This document shows positions 32,116 through 46,100 of a stretch of 64,000 nt of DNA, in pieces (within the stretch, counting starts at the first letter, position 1; every line of letters begins with the position of its first letter). The position numbers and the translations under genes are program-made. The notes below the pieces were generated by a model. That model was not told the origin of the DNA and searched no databases. It saw nothing but the letters and a program-made list of their open reading frames with translations. The stretch is from Arion vulgaris. Lineage: Eukaryota; Mollusca; Gastropoda; Stylommatophora; Arionidae. The stretch is from positions 47,285,363 through 47,349,362 of the forward strand of contig CM036756.1 in NCBI GenBank assembly GCA_020796225.1, given 5' to 3'.

Positions 32116-35100
32116 ACAATAATGGTAAATCAATGTCAATTATGTTAAAATTAAATTTAACAATTAAGAAATATCAGTATATATAACTATGTAAATAATG
32201 TCATATTATGTACAAGTAAGATTTTAACATAAGTAATGATCAGTATTAAACATGCTAAATCTTACAGTCCATATATTCAGTCTGTTTATACGAATTAAGA
32301 AATATTCAGTATTATAACATGCATAATTCATGTCAATTATTTAACAAGTTAAGTTTAAACATTAAGAATATCAGCATCAAACATGTAAATCAATGTCATA
32401 TCTATGTGTACAAGTTAAGTTTAACATTAAGCTAATACAGTATTATAACATGTAAAATCAATGTCATATTATGTTAGCAAGTTAAGTTTAACATTATAGA
32501 AATATCATGTATTATAACATGATAAATCAATGTCATATTATGTTACAAGTTAAGTTTAACATTAAGAAATATCAGTATTATAACATGCTAAATCAATGTC
32601 ATATTATGTTACAAGTTAGTTTAATACTTAAGAAATATCAGTATTATAACATGCTAAATCAATGTCATATTATATTACAAGTTAAGTTTAACATTAAGAA
32701 ATATCAGTATTATAACATGCTAAATCAATGTCATATTATGTTACAAGTTGTCTTAACATTAAGAATATCAGTATTATAAATGCTAAATCAATGTCATATT
32801 ATGTTACAGTTAGTTTAACATTAAGAAATATCAGTATTATAACATGCTAAATCAATGTCATATTATGTTACAAGTTAAGTTTAACATTAAGAAATATCAG
32901 TATTATAACATGCTAAATCAATGTCATATTATGTTACAAGTTAAGTTTAACAATAAGAAATATCAGTATTATAACATGCTAAATCAATGTCATATTATGT
33001 TACAAGTTAAGTTTAACATTAAGAAATATCAGTATTATAACATGCTAAATCAATGTCATATTATGTTACAAGTTAAGTTTAACATTAAGTAATATCAGTA
33101 TTATAACATGCTAAATCAATGTCATATTATGTTACAAGTTAAGTTTAACATTAAGAAATATCAGTATTATAACATGCTAAATAACAATGTCATATTATGT
33201 TATCAGTTAAGTTTAACAATAAGAAATATCAGTATTATAACATGCTAAATCAATGTCATATTATGTTACAAGTTAAGTTTAACATTAAGAAATATCAGTA
33301 TTATAACATGCTAAATCAATGTCATATTATGTTACAAGTTAAGTTTAACATTAAGAAATATCAGTATTATAACATGCTAAATCAATGTCATATTATGTTA
33401 CAAGTTAAGTTTAACATTAAGAAATATCAGTATTATAACATGCTAAATCAATGTCATATTATGTTACAAGTTAAGTTTAACATTAAGAATATCAGTATTA
33501 TAACATGCTAAATCAATGTCATATTTATGTTAAGTTATAGTTCTAACATAAGTAAATATCAGTATTATAACATACAAATCAATGTCATATTATGTTACAA
33601 GTTAAGTTTAACATTAAGAAATATCAGTATTATAACATGCTAAATCAATGTCATATTATGTTACAGTTAAGTTTAACATTAAGAAATATCAGTATTATAA
33701 CATGCTAAATCAATGTCATATTATGTTACAAGTTAAGTTTAACATTAAGAAATATCAGTATTATAACATGCTAAATCAATGTCATATTATGTTACAAGTT
33801 AAGTTTAACATTAAGAAATATCAGTATTATAACATGCTAAATCAATGTCATATTATGTTACAAGTTAAGTTTAACATTAAGTAATATCAGTATTATAACA
33901 TGCTAAATCAATGTCATATTATGTTACAAGTTAAGTTTAACATTAAGAAATATCAGTATTATAACATGCTAAATCAATGTCATATTATGTTACAAGTTAA
34001 GTTTAACAATAAGAAATATCAGTATTATAACATGCTAAATCAATGTCATATTATGTTACAAGTTAAGTTTAACATTAAGAAATATCAGTATTATAACATG
34101 CTAAATCAATGTCATATTATGTTACAAGTTAAGTTTAACATTAAGTAATATCAGTATTATAACATGCTAAATCAATGTCATATTATGTTACAAGTTAAGT
34201 TTAACATTAAGAAATATCAGTATTATAACATGCTAAATCAATGTCATATTATGTTACAAGTTAAGTTTAACATTAAGAAATATCAGTATTATAACATGCT
34301 AAATCAATGTCATATTATGTTACAAGTTAAGTTTAACATTAAGAAATATCAGTATTATAACATGCTAAATCAATGTCATATTATGTTACAAGTTAAGTTT
34401 AACATTAAGAAATATCAGTATTATAACATGCTAAATCAATGTCATATTATGTTACAAGTTAAGTTTAACACTAAATAATATCAGTATTATAACATGCTAA
34501 ATCAATGTCATATTATGTTACAGTTAAGTTTAACATTAAGAAATATCAGTATTATAACATGCTAAATCAATGTCATATTATGTTACAGTTGTTTAACATT
34601 AAGAAATATCAGTATTATAACATGCTAAATCAATGTCATATTATGTTACAAGTTAAGTTTAACATTAAGAAATATCAGTATTATAACATGCTAAATCAAT
34701 GTCATATTATGTTACAAGTTAAGTTTAACAATAAGTAATATCAGTATTATAACATGCTAAATCAATGTCATATTATGTTCAGTTAAGTTTAACATTAAGA
34801 AATATCAGTATTATAACATGCTAAATCAATGTCATATTATGTTACAAGTTAAGTTTAACATTAAGAAATATCAGTATTATAACATGCTAAATCAATGTCA
34901 TATTATGTTAGCAGTTAAGTTTAACATTAAGAAATATCAGTATTATAACATGCTAAATCAATGTCATATTATTTTACAAGTTAAGTTTAACATTAAGAAA
35001 TATCAGTATTATAACATGCTAAATCAATGTCATATTATGTTACAAGTTAAGTTTAACATTAAGAAATATCAGTATTATAACATGCTAAATCAATGTCATA

Positions 35101-38100
35101 TTATGTTACAAGTTAAGTTTAACATTAAGAAATATCAGTATTATAACATGCTAAATCAATGTCATATTATGTTACAAGTTAAGTTTAACATTAATAAATA
35201 TCAGTATTATAACATGCTAAATCAATGTCATATTATATTACAAGTTAAGTTTAACAATAAGAAATATCAGTATTATAACATGCTAAATCAATGTCATATT
35301 ATATTACAAGTTAAGTTTAACATTAAGAAATATCAGTATTATAACATGCTAAATCAATGTCATATTATATTACAAGTTAAGTTTAACATTAAGAAATATC
35401 AGTATTATAACATGCTAAATCAATGTCATATTATTTTTTAACGAATATGTTAAAAAAAGCTTTTAACATTAAGAAATATCAGTATTATAACATGCTAAAT
35501 CAATGTCATATTATTTACAAGTTAGTTTAACATAAGAAATATCAGTATTATAACATGCTAAATCAATGTCATATTATGTTTCAAGTTAAGTTTAACAATA
35601 AGTAATATCAGTATTATAACATGCTAAATCAATGTCATATTATATTACAAGTTAAGTTTAACACTAAGTAATATCAGTATTATAACATGCTAAATCAATG
35701 TCATATTATATTACAAGTTAAGTTTAACAATAAGAAATATCAGTATTATAACATGCTAAATCAATGTCATATTATGTTACAAGTTAAGTTTAACATTAAG
35801 AAATATCAGTATTATAACATGCTAAATCAATGTCATATTATGTTACAAGTTAAGTTTAACACTAAGTAATATCAGTATTATAACATGCTAAATCAATGTC
35901 ATATTATGTTACAAGTTAAGTTTAACACTAAGTAATATCAGTATTATAACATGCTAAATCAATGTCATATTATGTTACGTTAAGTTTAACATTAAGAAAT
36001 ATCAGTATTATAACATGCTAAATCAATGTCATATTATGTTACAAGTTAAGTTTAACACTAAATAATATCAGTATTATAACATGCTAAATCAATGTCATAT
36101 TATGTTACAAGTTAAGTTTAACATTAAGAAATATCAGTATTATAACATGCTAAATCAATGTCATATTATGTTACAAGTTAAGTTTAACATTAAGAAATAT
36201 CAGTATTATAACATGCTAAATCAATGTCATATTATGTTACAAGTTAAGTTTAACATTAAGAAATATCAGTATTATAACATGCTAAATCAATGTCATATTA
36301 TGTTACAAGTTAAGTTTAACACTAAGTAATATCAGTATTATAACATGCTAAATCAATGTCATATTATATTACAAGTTAAGTTTAACATTAAGAAATATCA
36401 GTATTATAACATGCTAAATCAATGTCATATTATATTACAGTTAAGTTTAACATTAAGAAATATCAGTATTATAACATGCTAAATCAATGTCATATTATGT
36501 TACAAGTTAAGTTTAACATTAAGAAATATCAGTATTATAACATGCTAAATCAATGTCATATTATGTTACAAGTTAAGTTTAACATTAAGAAATATCAGTA
36601 TTATAACATGCTAAATCAATGTCATATTATGTTACAAGTTAAGTTTAACATTAAGAAATATCAGTATTATAACATGCTAAATCAATGTCATATTAGTTAC
36701 AAGTTAAGTTTAACATAAGTAAATACAGTATTATAACATGCTAAATCAATGTCATATTATGTTACAAGTTAAGTTTAACATTAAGTAATATCAGTATTAT
36801 AACATGCTAAATCAATGTCATATTATATTACAAGTTAAGTTTAACAATAAGAAATATCAGTATTATAACATGCTAAATCAATGTCATATTATATTACAAG
36901 TTAAGTTTAACATTAAGAAATATCAGTATTATAACATGCTAAATCAATGTCATATTATTTTACAAGTTAAGTTTAACATTAAGAAATATCAGTATTATAA
37001 CATGCTAAATCAATGTCATATTATGTTACAAGTTAAGTTTAACAATAAGAAATATCAGTATTATAACATGCTAAATCAATGTCATATTATATTACAAGTT
37101 AAGTTTAACATTAAGAAATATCAGTATTATAACATGCTAAATCAATGTCATATTATGTTTCAAGTTAAGTTTAACAATAAGTAATATCAGTATTATAACA
37201 TGCTAAATCAATGTCATATTATATTACAAGTTAAGTTTAACATTAAGAAATATCAGTATTATAACATGCTAAATCAATGTCATATTATGTTACAAGTTAA
37301 GTTTAACATTAAGAAATATCAGTATTATAACATGCTAAATCAATGTCATATATTTACAAGTTAAGTTTAACATTAAGAAATATCAGTATTATAACATGCT
37401 AAATCAATGTCATATTATGTTTCAAGTTAAGTTTAACAATAAGAAATATCAGTATTATAACATGCTAAATCAATGTCATATTATGTTACAAGTTAAGTTT
37501 AACATTAAGAAATATCAGTATTATAACATGCTAAATCAATGTCATATTATGTTACAAGTTAAGTTTAACATTAAGTAATATCAGTATTATAACATGCTAA
37601 ATCAATGTCATATTATGTTACAAGTTAAGTTTAACATTAAGAAATATCAGTATTATAACATGCTAAATCAATGTCATATTATGTTACAAGTTAAGTTTAA
37701 CATTAAGAATATCAGTATTATAACATGCTAAATCAATGTCATATATTAAAGTTAAGTTTAACATTAAGTAATATCAGTATTATAACATGCTAAATCAATG
37801 TCATATTATGTTACGTTAAGTTTAACATTAAGAAATATCAGTATTATAACATGCTAAATCAATGTCATATTATGTTACAAGTTAAGTTTAACATTAAGTA
37901 ATATCAGTATTATAACATGCTAAATCAATGTCATATTATGTTCAAGTTAAGTTTAACATTAGTAAAATATCAGTATTATAACATGCTAAATCAATGTCAT
38001 ATTATGTTACAAGTTAAGTTTAACATTAAGAAATATCAGTATTATAACATGCTAAATCAATGTCATATTATGTTACAAGTTAAGTTTAACATTAAGAAAT

Positions 38101-40786
38101 ATCAGTATTATAACATGCTAAATCAATGTCATATTATGTTACAAGTTAAGTTTAACACTAAGTAATATCAGTATTATAACATGCTAAATCAATGTCATAT
38201 TATATTACAAGTTAAGTTTAACATTAAGAAATATCAGTATTATAACATGCTAAATCAATGTCATATTATATTACAAGTTAGTTTAACATCTAAGAAATAT
38301 CAGTATTATAACATGCTAAATCAATGTCATATTATGTTAAAGTTAGTTTAACATTAAGAAATATCAGTATTATAACATGCTAAATCAATGTCATATTATG
38401 TTACAAGTTAAGTTTAACATTAAGAAATATCAGTATTATAACATGCTAAATCAATGTCATATTATGTTACAAGTTAAGTTTAACATTAAGAAATATCAGT
38501 ATTATAACATGCTAAATCAATGTCATATTATGTTACAAGTTAAGTTTAACATTAAGAAATATCAGTATTATAACATGCTAAATCAATGTCATATTATGTT
38601 ACAAGTTAAGTTTAACATTAAGTAATATCAGTATTATAACATGCTAAATCAATGTCATATTATATTACAAGTTAAGTTTAACAATAAGAAATATCAGTAT
38701 TATAACATGCTAAATCAATGTCATATTATGTTACAAGTTAAGTTTAATTAAAGAAATATCAGTATTATAACATGCTAAATCAATGTCATATTATTTACAA
38801 GTTGTTTAACATTAAGAAATATCAGTATTATAACATGCTAAATCAATGTCATATTATGTTACAAGTTAAGTTTAACATTAAGAAATATCAGTATTATAAC
38901 ATGCTAAATCAATGTCATATTATTTACAGTTAAGTTTAACAATAAGAAATATCAGTATTATAACATGCTAAATCAATGTCATATTATGTTTCAAGTTAAG
39001 TTTAACAATAAGTAATATCAGTATTATAACATGCTAAATCAATGTCATATTATGTTACAAGTTAAGTTTAACACTAAGTAATATCAGTATTATAACATGC
39101 TAAATCAATGTCATATTATATTACAAGTTAAGTTTAACACTAAGAAATATCAGTATTATAACATGCTAAATCAATGTCATATTATGTTACAAGTTAAGTT
39201 TAACATTAAGAAATATCAGTATTATAACATGCTAAATCAATGTCATATTATGTTACAAGTTAAGTTTAACACTAAGAAATATCAGTATTATAACATGCTA
39301 AATCAATGTCATATTATGTTACAAGTTAAGTTTAACACTAAGTAATATCAGTATTATAACATGCTAAATCAATGTCATATTATGTTACGTTAAGTTTAAC
39401 ATTAAGAAATATCAGTATTATAACATGCTAAATCAATGTCATATTATGTTACAAGTTAAGTTTAACACTAAATAATATCAGTATTATAACATGCTAAATC
39501 AATGTCATATTATGTTACAAGTTAAGTTTAACATTAAGAAATATCAGTATTATAACATGCTAAATCAATGTCATATTATGTTACAAGTTAAGTTTAACAT
39601 TAAGAAATATCAGTATTATAACATGCTAAATCAATGTCATATTATGTTACAAGTTAAGTTTAACATTAAGAAATATCAGTATTATAACATGCTAAATCAA
39701 TGTCATATTATGTTACAAGTTAGTTTAACACTAGTAATATCAGTATTATAACATCTAAATCAATGTCATATTATATTACAGTTAAGTTTAACATTAAAAT
39801 ACAGTATTATAACATGCTAAATCAATGTCATATTATATTACAAGTTAGTTTAACATAAAAATATCGTATTATAACATGCTAAATCAATGTCATATTATGT
39901 TACAAGTTAAGTTTAACATTAAGAAATATCAGTATTATAACATGCTAAATCAATGTCATATTATGTTACAAGTTAAGTTTAACATTAAGAAATATCAGTA
40001 TTATAACATGCTAAATCAATGTCATATTATGTTACAAGTTAAGTTTAACATTAAGAAATATCAGTATTATAACATGCTAAATCAATGTCATATTATGTTA
40101 CAAGTTAAGTTTAACATTAAGAAATATCAGTATTATAACATGCTAAATCAATGTCATATTATGTTACAAGTTAAGTTTAACATTAAGTAATATCAGTATT
40201 ATAACATGCTAAATCAATGTCATATTATATTACAAGTTAAGTTTAACAATAAGAAATATCAGTATTATAACATGCTAAATCAATGTCATATTATTTTACA
40301 AGTTAAGTTTAACATTAAGAAATATCAGTATTATAACATGCTAAATCAATGTCATATTATGTTACGTTAAGTTTAACATTAAGAAATATCAGTATTATAA
40401 CATGCTAAATCAATGTCATATTATGTTACAAGTTAAGTTTAACACTAAGAAATATCAGTATTATAACATGCTAAATCAATGTCATATTATTTTACAAGTT
40501 AAGTTTAACATTAAGAAATATCAGTATTATAACATGCTAAATCAATGTCATATTATGTTCGTTAAGTTTAACATAAGTAATATCAGTATTATAACATGCT
40601 AAATCAATGTCATATTATGTTACAAGTTAAGTTTAACATTAAGAAATATCAGTATTATAACATGCTAAATCAATGTCATATTATGTTACAAGTTAAGTTT
40701 AACATTAAGAAATATCAGTATTATAACATGCTAAATCAATGTCATACTATGTTACAAGTTAAGTTTAACATTAAGAAATATCAGTA
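32116..40786. repeat. Large satellite array, 66-bp unit, about 130 copies
   Basis: The unit contains aagttaagtttaacattaag, aaatatcagtattataacat and gctaaatcaatgtcatatta. The first about 700 bp (32116-32820) are strongly diverged and indel-rich, while the core is nearly uniform. The variant sites gttac/attac/tttac, cattaag/caataag/cactaag and aagaaat/aagtaat recur in shared combinations, implying block duplication. Since 66 bp is 22 codons, many frames of 60-207 codons appear; none is a gene. A hairpin insertion sits at 35434-35457. Confidence 0.98.
35434..35457. repeat. Hairpin interruption in the 66-bp array
   Basis: ttttttaac (35434-35442) and gttaaaaaa (35449-35457) form a perfect 9-bp inverted repeat around gaatat. 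It replaces normal unit sequence at one place in the array only. Confidence 0.85.
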
Positions 40787-40930
40787 TTTTTCATATTTTC
40801 CATCAATAACTAACCACCGACTCGTAGAATTGTGTAAAATTACAGAAAACCTTACAGTATTTTATCAAACACTTATCCACCCCCACCACCCTCCTCCCCA
40901 TTAAACAGGGATTGGATTTTCCTGTCTAAG
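40787..40930. other. Short spacer
   Basis: About 140 bp between the 66-bp and 54-bp arrays. Nothing recognised. Confidence 0.4.
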
Positions 40931-41220
40931 CTGGTCTGCCATATGTTGCCGTGGGACCTGGACAAACACATCCGCACATTGGCCATCCATAGTCTGATGT
41001 TGCCGGGCGACATGGACAGACACATCTGCACATTGACCATCCATAGTCTGATGTTGCCTGGCGACATGGACAGACACATCTGCACATTGGCCATCCATAA
41101 TCTGATGTTGCCGGGGGATATGGACAGACACATCTGCACATTGGCCATCCATAATCTGATGTTGCCTGGCGACATGGACAGACACATCCGCACATTGGTC
41201 ATCCATAGTCTGATGTTGAC
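40931..41220. repeat. Tandem array, 54-bp unit, 5 copies
   Basis: The unit contains gacatggacagacacatctg, cacattggccatccatagtc and tgatgttgcc. All three frames on the minus strand and one on the plus are open because 54 is a multiple of three. The array directly adjoins, on its right, a LINE C-terminal remnant on the minus strand and may have grown from its 3' part. Confidence 0.95.
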
Positions 41221-41225
41221 AATCT

Positions 41226-41480
41226 TCCATCCTATGTTCATAATTTTTTTCTCTATCGTCTTTGACTATTCTTTCATTGATTTTACCAGTTGTCACTATA
41301 TGTTCTCAACTTCCATTTGTCATTACATCTTCGAAAAATATTGACTGCTTCTTTCGTATGTTTATAGTAAGTTTTTTCTGTGCCTTGACCTCATTCAGTA
41401 CATCAGAATTAATCATGTCAGTATTATATAGGATTCTTTGCATTCTTATGTCAAACTACATCCTGTGACCTCCAGAGATT
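41226..41480 (-). mobile_element. LINE ORF2 C-terminal remnant
   Basis: From about 41470 down the minus strand reads RMQRILYNTDMINSDVLNEV, KAQKKLTINIRKKQSIFFED and VMTNGS. After a shift it reads VTTGKINERIVKDDREKN. The order matches the blocks RMxRIxWxDxxxNExVL, xxxREL...IxKRQLxFxGHVxR and TGKIxGxRxRGRQR of LINE polyproteins. It is strongly decayed. Confidence 0.65.
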
Positions 41481-41504
41481 TTACTACTTGTTTATTGATT
41501 GTCC

Positions 41505-42291
41505 ATGACACGTATCCATATATTAATATTAGCTCAATGTAACATTGACACGTATACATATATTAATATTAGCTCAATGTAACGTTGACACGTATACATG
41601 TATTAATATTAGCTCAATGTAACGTTGACACGTATCCATATATTAATATTAGCTCAATGTAACGTTGACACGTATACATATATTAATATTAGCTCAATGT
41701 AACGTTGACACGTATACATATATTAATATTAGATCAATGTAACGTTGACACGTATACATATATTAATATTAGATCAATGTAACGTTGACACGTATACATA
41801 TATTAATATTAGCTCAATGTAACGTTGACACGTATACATATATTAATATTAGATCAATGTAACGTTGACACGTATACATATATTAATATTAGCTCAATGT
41901 AACGTTGACACGTATACATATATTAATATTAGCTCAATGTAACGTTGACACGTATACATATATTAATATTAGCTCAATGTAACGTTGACACGTATACATA
42001 TATTAATATTAGCTCAATGTAACGTTGACACGTATACATATATTAATATTAGCTCAATGTAACGTTGACACGTATACATATATTAATATTAGCTCAATGT
42101 AACGTTGACACGTATACATGTATTAATATTAGCTCAATGTAACGTTGACACGTATACATGTATTAATATTAGCTCAATGTAACTGACGTATCCATTAATA
42201 TTCCAGTAATTCACGTATACATATATTAAAATTAGCTCAATGTAACGTTGACACGTATCCATATATTAATATTAGCTCAATGTAACGTTCA
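41505..42291. repeat. Tandem array, 40-bp unit, about 20 copies
   Basis: The unit contains acgttgacacgtatacatat and attaatattagctcaatgta. The core is nearly perfect. A rearranged patch at 42183-42240 lies near the right end, followed by one more regular unit. Confidence 0.97.
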
Positions 42292-42357
42292 AGTATTCTC
42301 TGTTTGACGTGAATAGACAGCGACATGTTACATATCATGTTTTGTTATTATGTTTTA

Positions 42358-42625
42358 TATTGAAAATCGAAAATCGTGACATATTCTTTTTACAGGACGT
42401 GGCCATCAACAACAGTAAATGAGTTGCCCTTTTTCTAGGCACCACTTATAGGTTCAGTAGTGTGCCATTACTTTCTGAACGGTGAGGTCTATTTTTACAT
42501 TGCGTAAAACACCAAGGGAACTAATTTGCTTCCAAACTTGCCTTTTTATAAACACTGAGTTTGAACCAGGTACGATTGGATTGTGATCGCACTCACTACC
42601 TTTTAAGCTACAGATGCCCACAGTA
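42358..42625 (-). mobile_element. tRNA-derived SINE, family S2, copy 2
   Basis: On the minus strand: box A tagcttaaaag (a full match to TRGYNNANNNG), box B ggttcaaactc, then gtttggaagcaaattagttc, aatagacctcaccgttcaga, ctactgaacctataagtggt and gttgatggccacgtcc. The same segments occur in the same order at 11110-11390 (+). Copies are diverged, so the insertions are old. Confidence 0.85.
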
Positions 42626-42689
42626 TAATAATAGATTTTACATTTCATTATGAGTAGTTGAACTTCACATTGAAAATGTTACATAGCTT

Positions 42690-43085
42690 TTTGAGGCAGT
42701 CATCATCTTATTCTTGATGTTACACTCTTTGATTGCCAACTCTCTTTAATATCAAACTGTTGTAGAACAGAAGCATTTGTTCGTTTCTCTGTCCATGCTA
42801 TTCTAAGTACTCTTCTGTAGCATTTGTATATTTGCATTTAACCCTTTCGCTGCTACATACTTTCCTAAGGCTGAGCTAAAAATAGCTACTCTTTGTTTCT
42901 AGGCCATAAACGTGAATGTACGCCTATAGCAGTAACAGTAGCAATGTATAACATGTTAACACGTCTTTAGCCCACCGAGGAGAGATAATAACAGACGTGT
43001 TAATGCGTCTTTAGAAGTGAATGGGAAACACGTATATATACGTCCTTAGCAGCTAAAGGGTTAAAGGCATTAATGATCTTGTTTT
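42690..43085 (-). mobile_element. LINE ORF2 C-terminal fragment interrupted by a MITE
   Basis: On the minus strand, upstream of the MITE it reads KIINAF. Downstream, at 42838 to 42700, it reads CYRRVLRIAWTEKRTNASVL and QQFDIKESWQ. The order is that of the INAFExxCYRRxLRIxWxEKRTN block of LINE polyproteins. The fragment lacks catalytic domains. Confidence 0.76.
42842..43060 (-). mobile_element. 219-bp MITE, family M1, copy 2, with TTAA target duplication
   Basis: The ends are ccctttcgctgctaca and (minus strand) ccctttagctgctaag, directly flanked by ttaa at 42838-42841 and 43061-43064. Same length as and inverted relative to the copy at 16535. TTAA duplication plus a CCCTTT terminus points to piggyBac-type mobilisation. 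On the minus strand three internal phrases of the form ctaa(a/g)gacg followed by an AT-rich palindromic stretch recur at the end and in the interior. No coding capacity. Confidence 0.93.
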
Positions 43086-43179
43086 GATACAGTAGTGTGA
43101 AGATTACCTATCAATTCACATTTCTAAGTTTAAGTATGCTGGAGGTATGTAACGGAGTTTCTGTTCTCATTTGAGATAC

Positions 43180-46100
43180 ATTATGGCGGGCTCCATGGCT
43201 GTTGTTCAGACGTTTGTCTGTTGTTCTGAAGGTTATGACGGGCTCCATGGCCAAGTTGTTCAGACGTTTGTATGTTGTTCTGAAGGTTATGGCGGGCTCC
43301 ATGGCTAGTTGTTCAGACGTTTGTCTGTTGTTCTGAAGGTTATGGCGGGCTCCATGGCCAAATTGTTCAGACGTTTGTCTGTTGTTCTGAAGGTTATGGC
43401 GGGCTCCATGGCCAAGTTGTTCAGACGTTTGTATGTTGTTCTGAAGGTTATGGCGGGCTCCATGGCCAAGTTGTTCAGACGTTTGTCTGTTGTTCTGAAG
43501 GTTATGGCGGGCTCCATGGCCAAGTTGTTCAGACGTTTGTATGTTGTTCTGAAGGTTATGGCGGGCTCCATGGCCAAGTTGTTCAGACGTTTGTCTGTTG
43601 TTCTGAAGGTTATGGCGGGCTCCATGGCCAAGTTGTTCAGACGTTTGTATGTTGTTCTGAAAGTTATGGCGGGCTCCATGGCCAAGTTGTTCAGACGTTT
43701 GTATGTTGTTCTGAAAGTTATGGCGGGCTCCATGGCCAAGTTGTTCAGACGTTTGTATGTTGTTCTGAAAGTTATGGCGGGCTCCATGGCCAAGTTGTTC
43801 AGACGTTTGTATGTTGTTCTGAAGGTTATGGCGGGCTCCATGGCCAAGTTGTTCAGACTTTTGTCTGTTGTTCTGAAGGTTATGGCGGGCTCCATGGCCA
43901 AGTTGTTCAGACGTTTCTCTGTTGTTCTGAAGGTTATGGCGGGCTCCATGGCCAAGTTGTTCAGACGTTTGTATGTTGTTCTGAAGGTTATGGCGGGCTC
44001 CATGGCCAAGTTGTTCAGACGTTTGTCTGTTGTTCTGAAGGTTATGGCGGGCTCCATGGCCAAGTTGTTCAGACGTTTGTATGTTGTTCTGAAGGTTATG
44101 GCGGGCTCCATGGCCAAGTTGTTCAGACGTTTGTCTGTTGTTCTGAAGGTTATGGCGGGCTCCATGGCTGTTGTTCAGACGTTTGTCTGTTGTTCTGAAG
44201 GTTATGGCGGGCTCCATGGCCAAGTTGTTCAGACTTTTGTCTGTTGTTCTGAAGGTTATGGCGGGCTCCATGGCCAAGTTGTTCAGACGTTTGTATGTTG
44301 TTCTGAAAGTTATGGCGGGCTCCATGGCTGTTGTTCAGACGTTTGTCTGTTGTTCTGAAGGTTATGGCGGGCTCCATGGCCAAGTTGTTCAGACGTTTGT
44401 ATGTTGTTCTGAAGGTTATGGCGGGCTCCATGGCCAAGTTGTTCAGACGTTTGTATGTTGTTCTGAAAGTTATGGCGGGCTCCATGGCCAAGTTGTTCAG
44501 ACTTTTGTCTGTTGTTCTGAAGGTTATGGCGGGCTCCATGGCCAAGTTGTTCAGACTTTTGTATGTTGTTCTGAAGGTTATGGCGGGCTCCATGGCCAAG
44601 TTGTTCAGACGTTTGTATGTTGTTCTGAAAGTTATGGCGGGCTCCATGGCCAAGTTGTTCAGACGTTTGTATGTTGTTCTGAAGGTTATGGCGGGCTCCA
44701 TGGACAAGTTATGGCGGGCTCCATGGACAAGTTATGGCGTCTCCATGGCTGTTATGGCGGGCTCCATGGACAAGTTATGGCGGCTCCATGGACAAGTTAT
44801 GGCGGGCTCCATGGCCAAGTTGTTCAGACGTTTGTATGTTGTTCTGAAGGTTATGGCGGGCTCCATGGCCAAGTTGTTCAGACGTTTGTATGTTGTTCTG
44901 AAGGTTATGGCGGGCTCCATGGCCAAGTTGTTCAGACGTTTGTATGTTGTTCTGAAAGTTATGGCGGGCTCCATGGCCAAGTTGTTCAGACGTTTGTATG
45001 TTGTTCTGAAGGTTATGGCGGGCTCCATGGCCAAGTTGTTCAGACGTTTGTATGTTGTTCTGAAGGTTATGGCGGGCTCCATGGCCAAGTTGTTCAGACG
45101 TTTGTATGTTGTTCTGAAAGTTATGGCGGGCTCCATGGCCAAGTTGTTCAGACGTTTGTATGTTGTTCTGAAGGTTATGGCGGGCTCCATGGCCAAGTTG
45201 TTCAGACGTTTGTATGTTGTTCTGAAGGTTATGGCGGGCTCCATGGCCAAGTTGTTCAGACGTTTGTATGTTGTTCTGAAGGTTATGGCGGGCTCCATGG
45301 CCAAGTTGTTCAGACTTTTGTATGTTGTTCTGAAGGTTATGGCGGGCTCCATGGCCAAGTTGTTCAGACGTTTGTATGTTGTTCTGAAAGTTATGGCGGG
45401 CTCCATGGCCAAGTTGTTCAGACGTTTGTCTGTTGTTCTGAAGGTTATGGCGGGCTCCATGGCCAAGTTGTTCAGACGTTTGTATGTTGTTCTGAAGGTT
45501 ATGGCGGGCTCCATGGCCAAGTTGTTCAGACGTTTGTATGTTGTTCTGAAAGTTATGGCGGGCTCCATGGCCAAGTTGTTCAGACTTTTGTCTGTTGTTC
45601 TGAAGGTTATGGCGGGCTCCATGGCCAAGTTGTTCAGACTTTTGTATGTTGTTCTGAAGGTTATGGCGGGCTCCATGGCCAAGTTGTTCAGACGTTTGTA
45701 TGTTGTTCTGAAAGTTATGGCGGGCTCCATGGCCAAGTTGTTCAGACGTTTGTATGTTGTTCTGAAGGTTATGGCGGGCTCCATGGACAAGTTATGGCGG
45801 GCTCCATGGACAAGTTATGGCGGGCTCCATGGCTGTTATGGCGGGCTCCATGGACAAGTTATGGCGGCTCCATGGACAAGTTATGGCGGGCTCCATGGCC
45901 AAGTTGTTCAGACGTTTGTATGTTGTTCTGAAGGTTATGGCGGGCTCCATGGCCAAGTTGTTCAGACGTTTGTATGTTGTTCTGAAGGTTATGGCGGGCT
46001 CCATGGCCAAGTTGTTCAGACGTTTGTATGTTGTTCTGAAAGTTATGGCGGGCTCCATGGCCAAGTTGTTCAGACGTTTGTATGTTGTTCTGAAGGTTAT

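Noticed and set aside
32116..40786. CRISPR-like regular repeat spacing
   Set aside because: Units are contiguous with no unique spacers, in a eukaryotic setting. The same applies to all other arrays.
32507..40904. Many MLNQCHIMLQVKFNIKKYQY-type frames
   Set aside because: 66-bp satellite translation. Stops occur wherever the aagaaat/aagtaat variant changes, so no constraint on coding.
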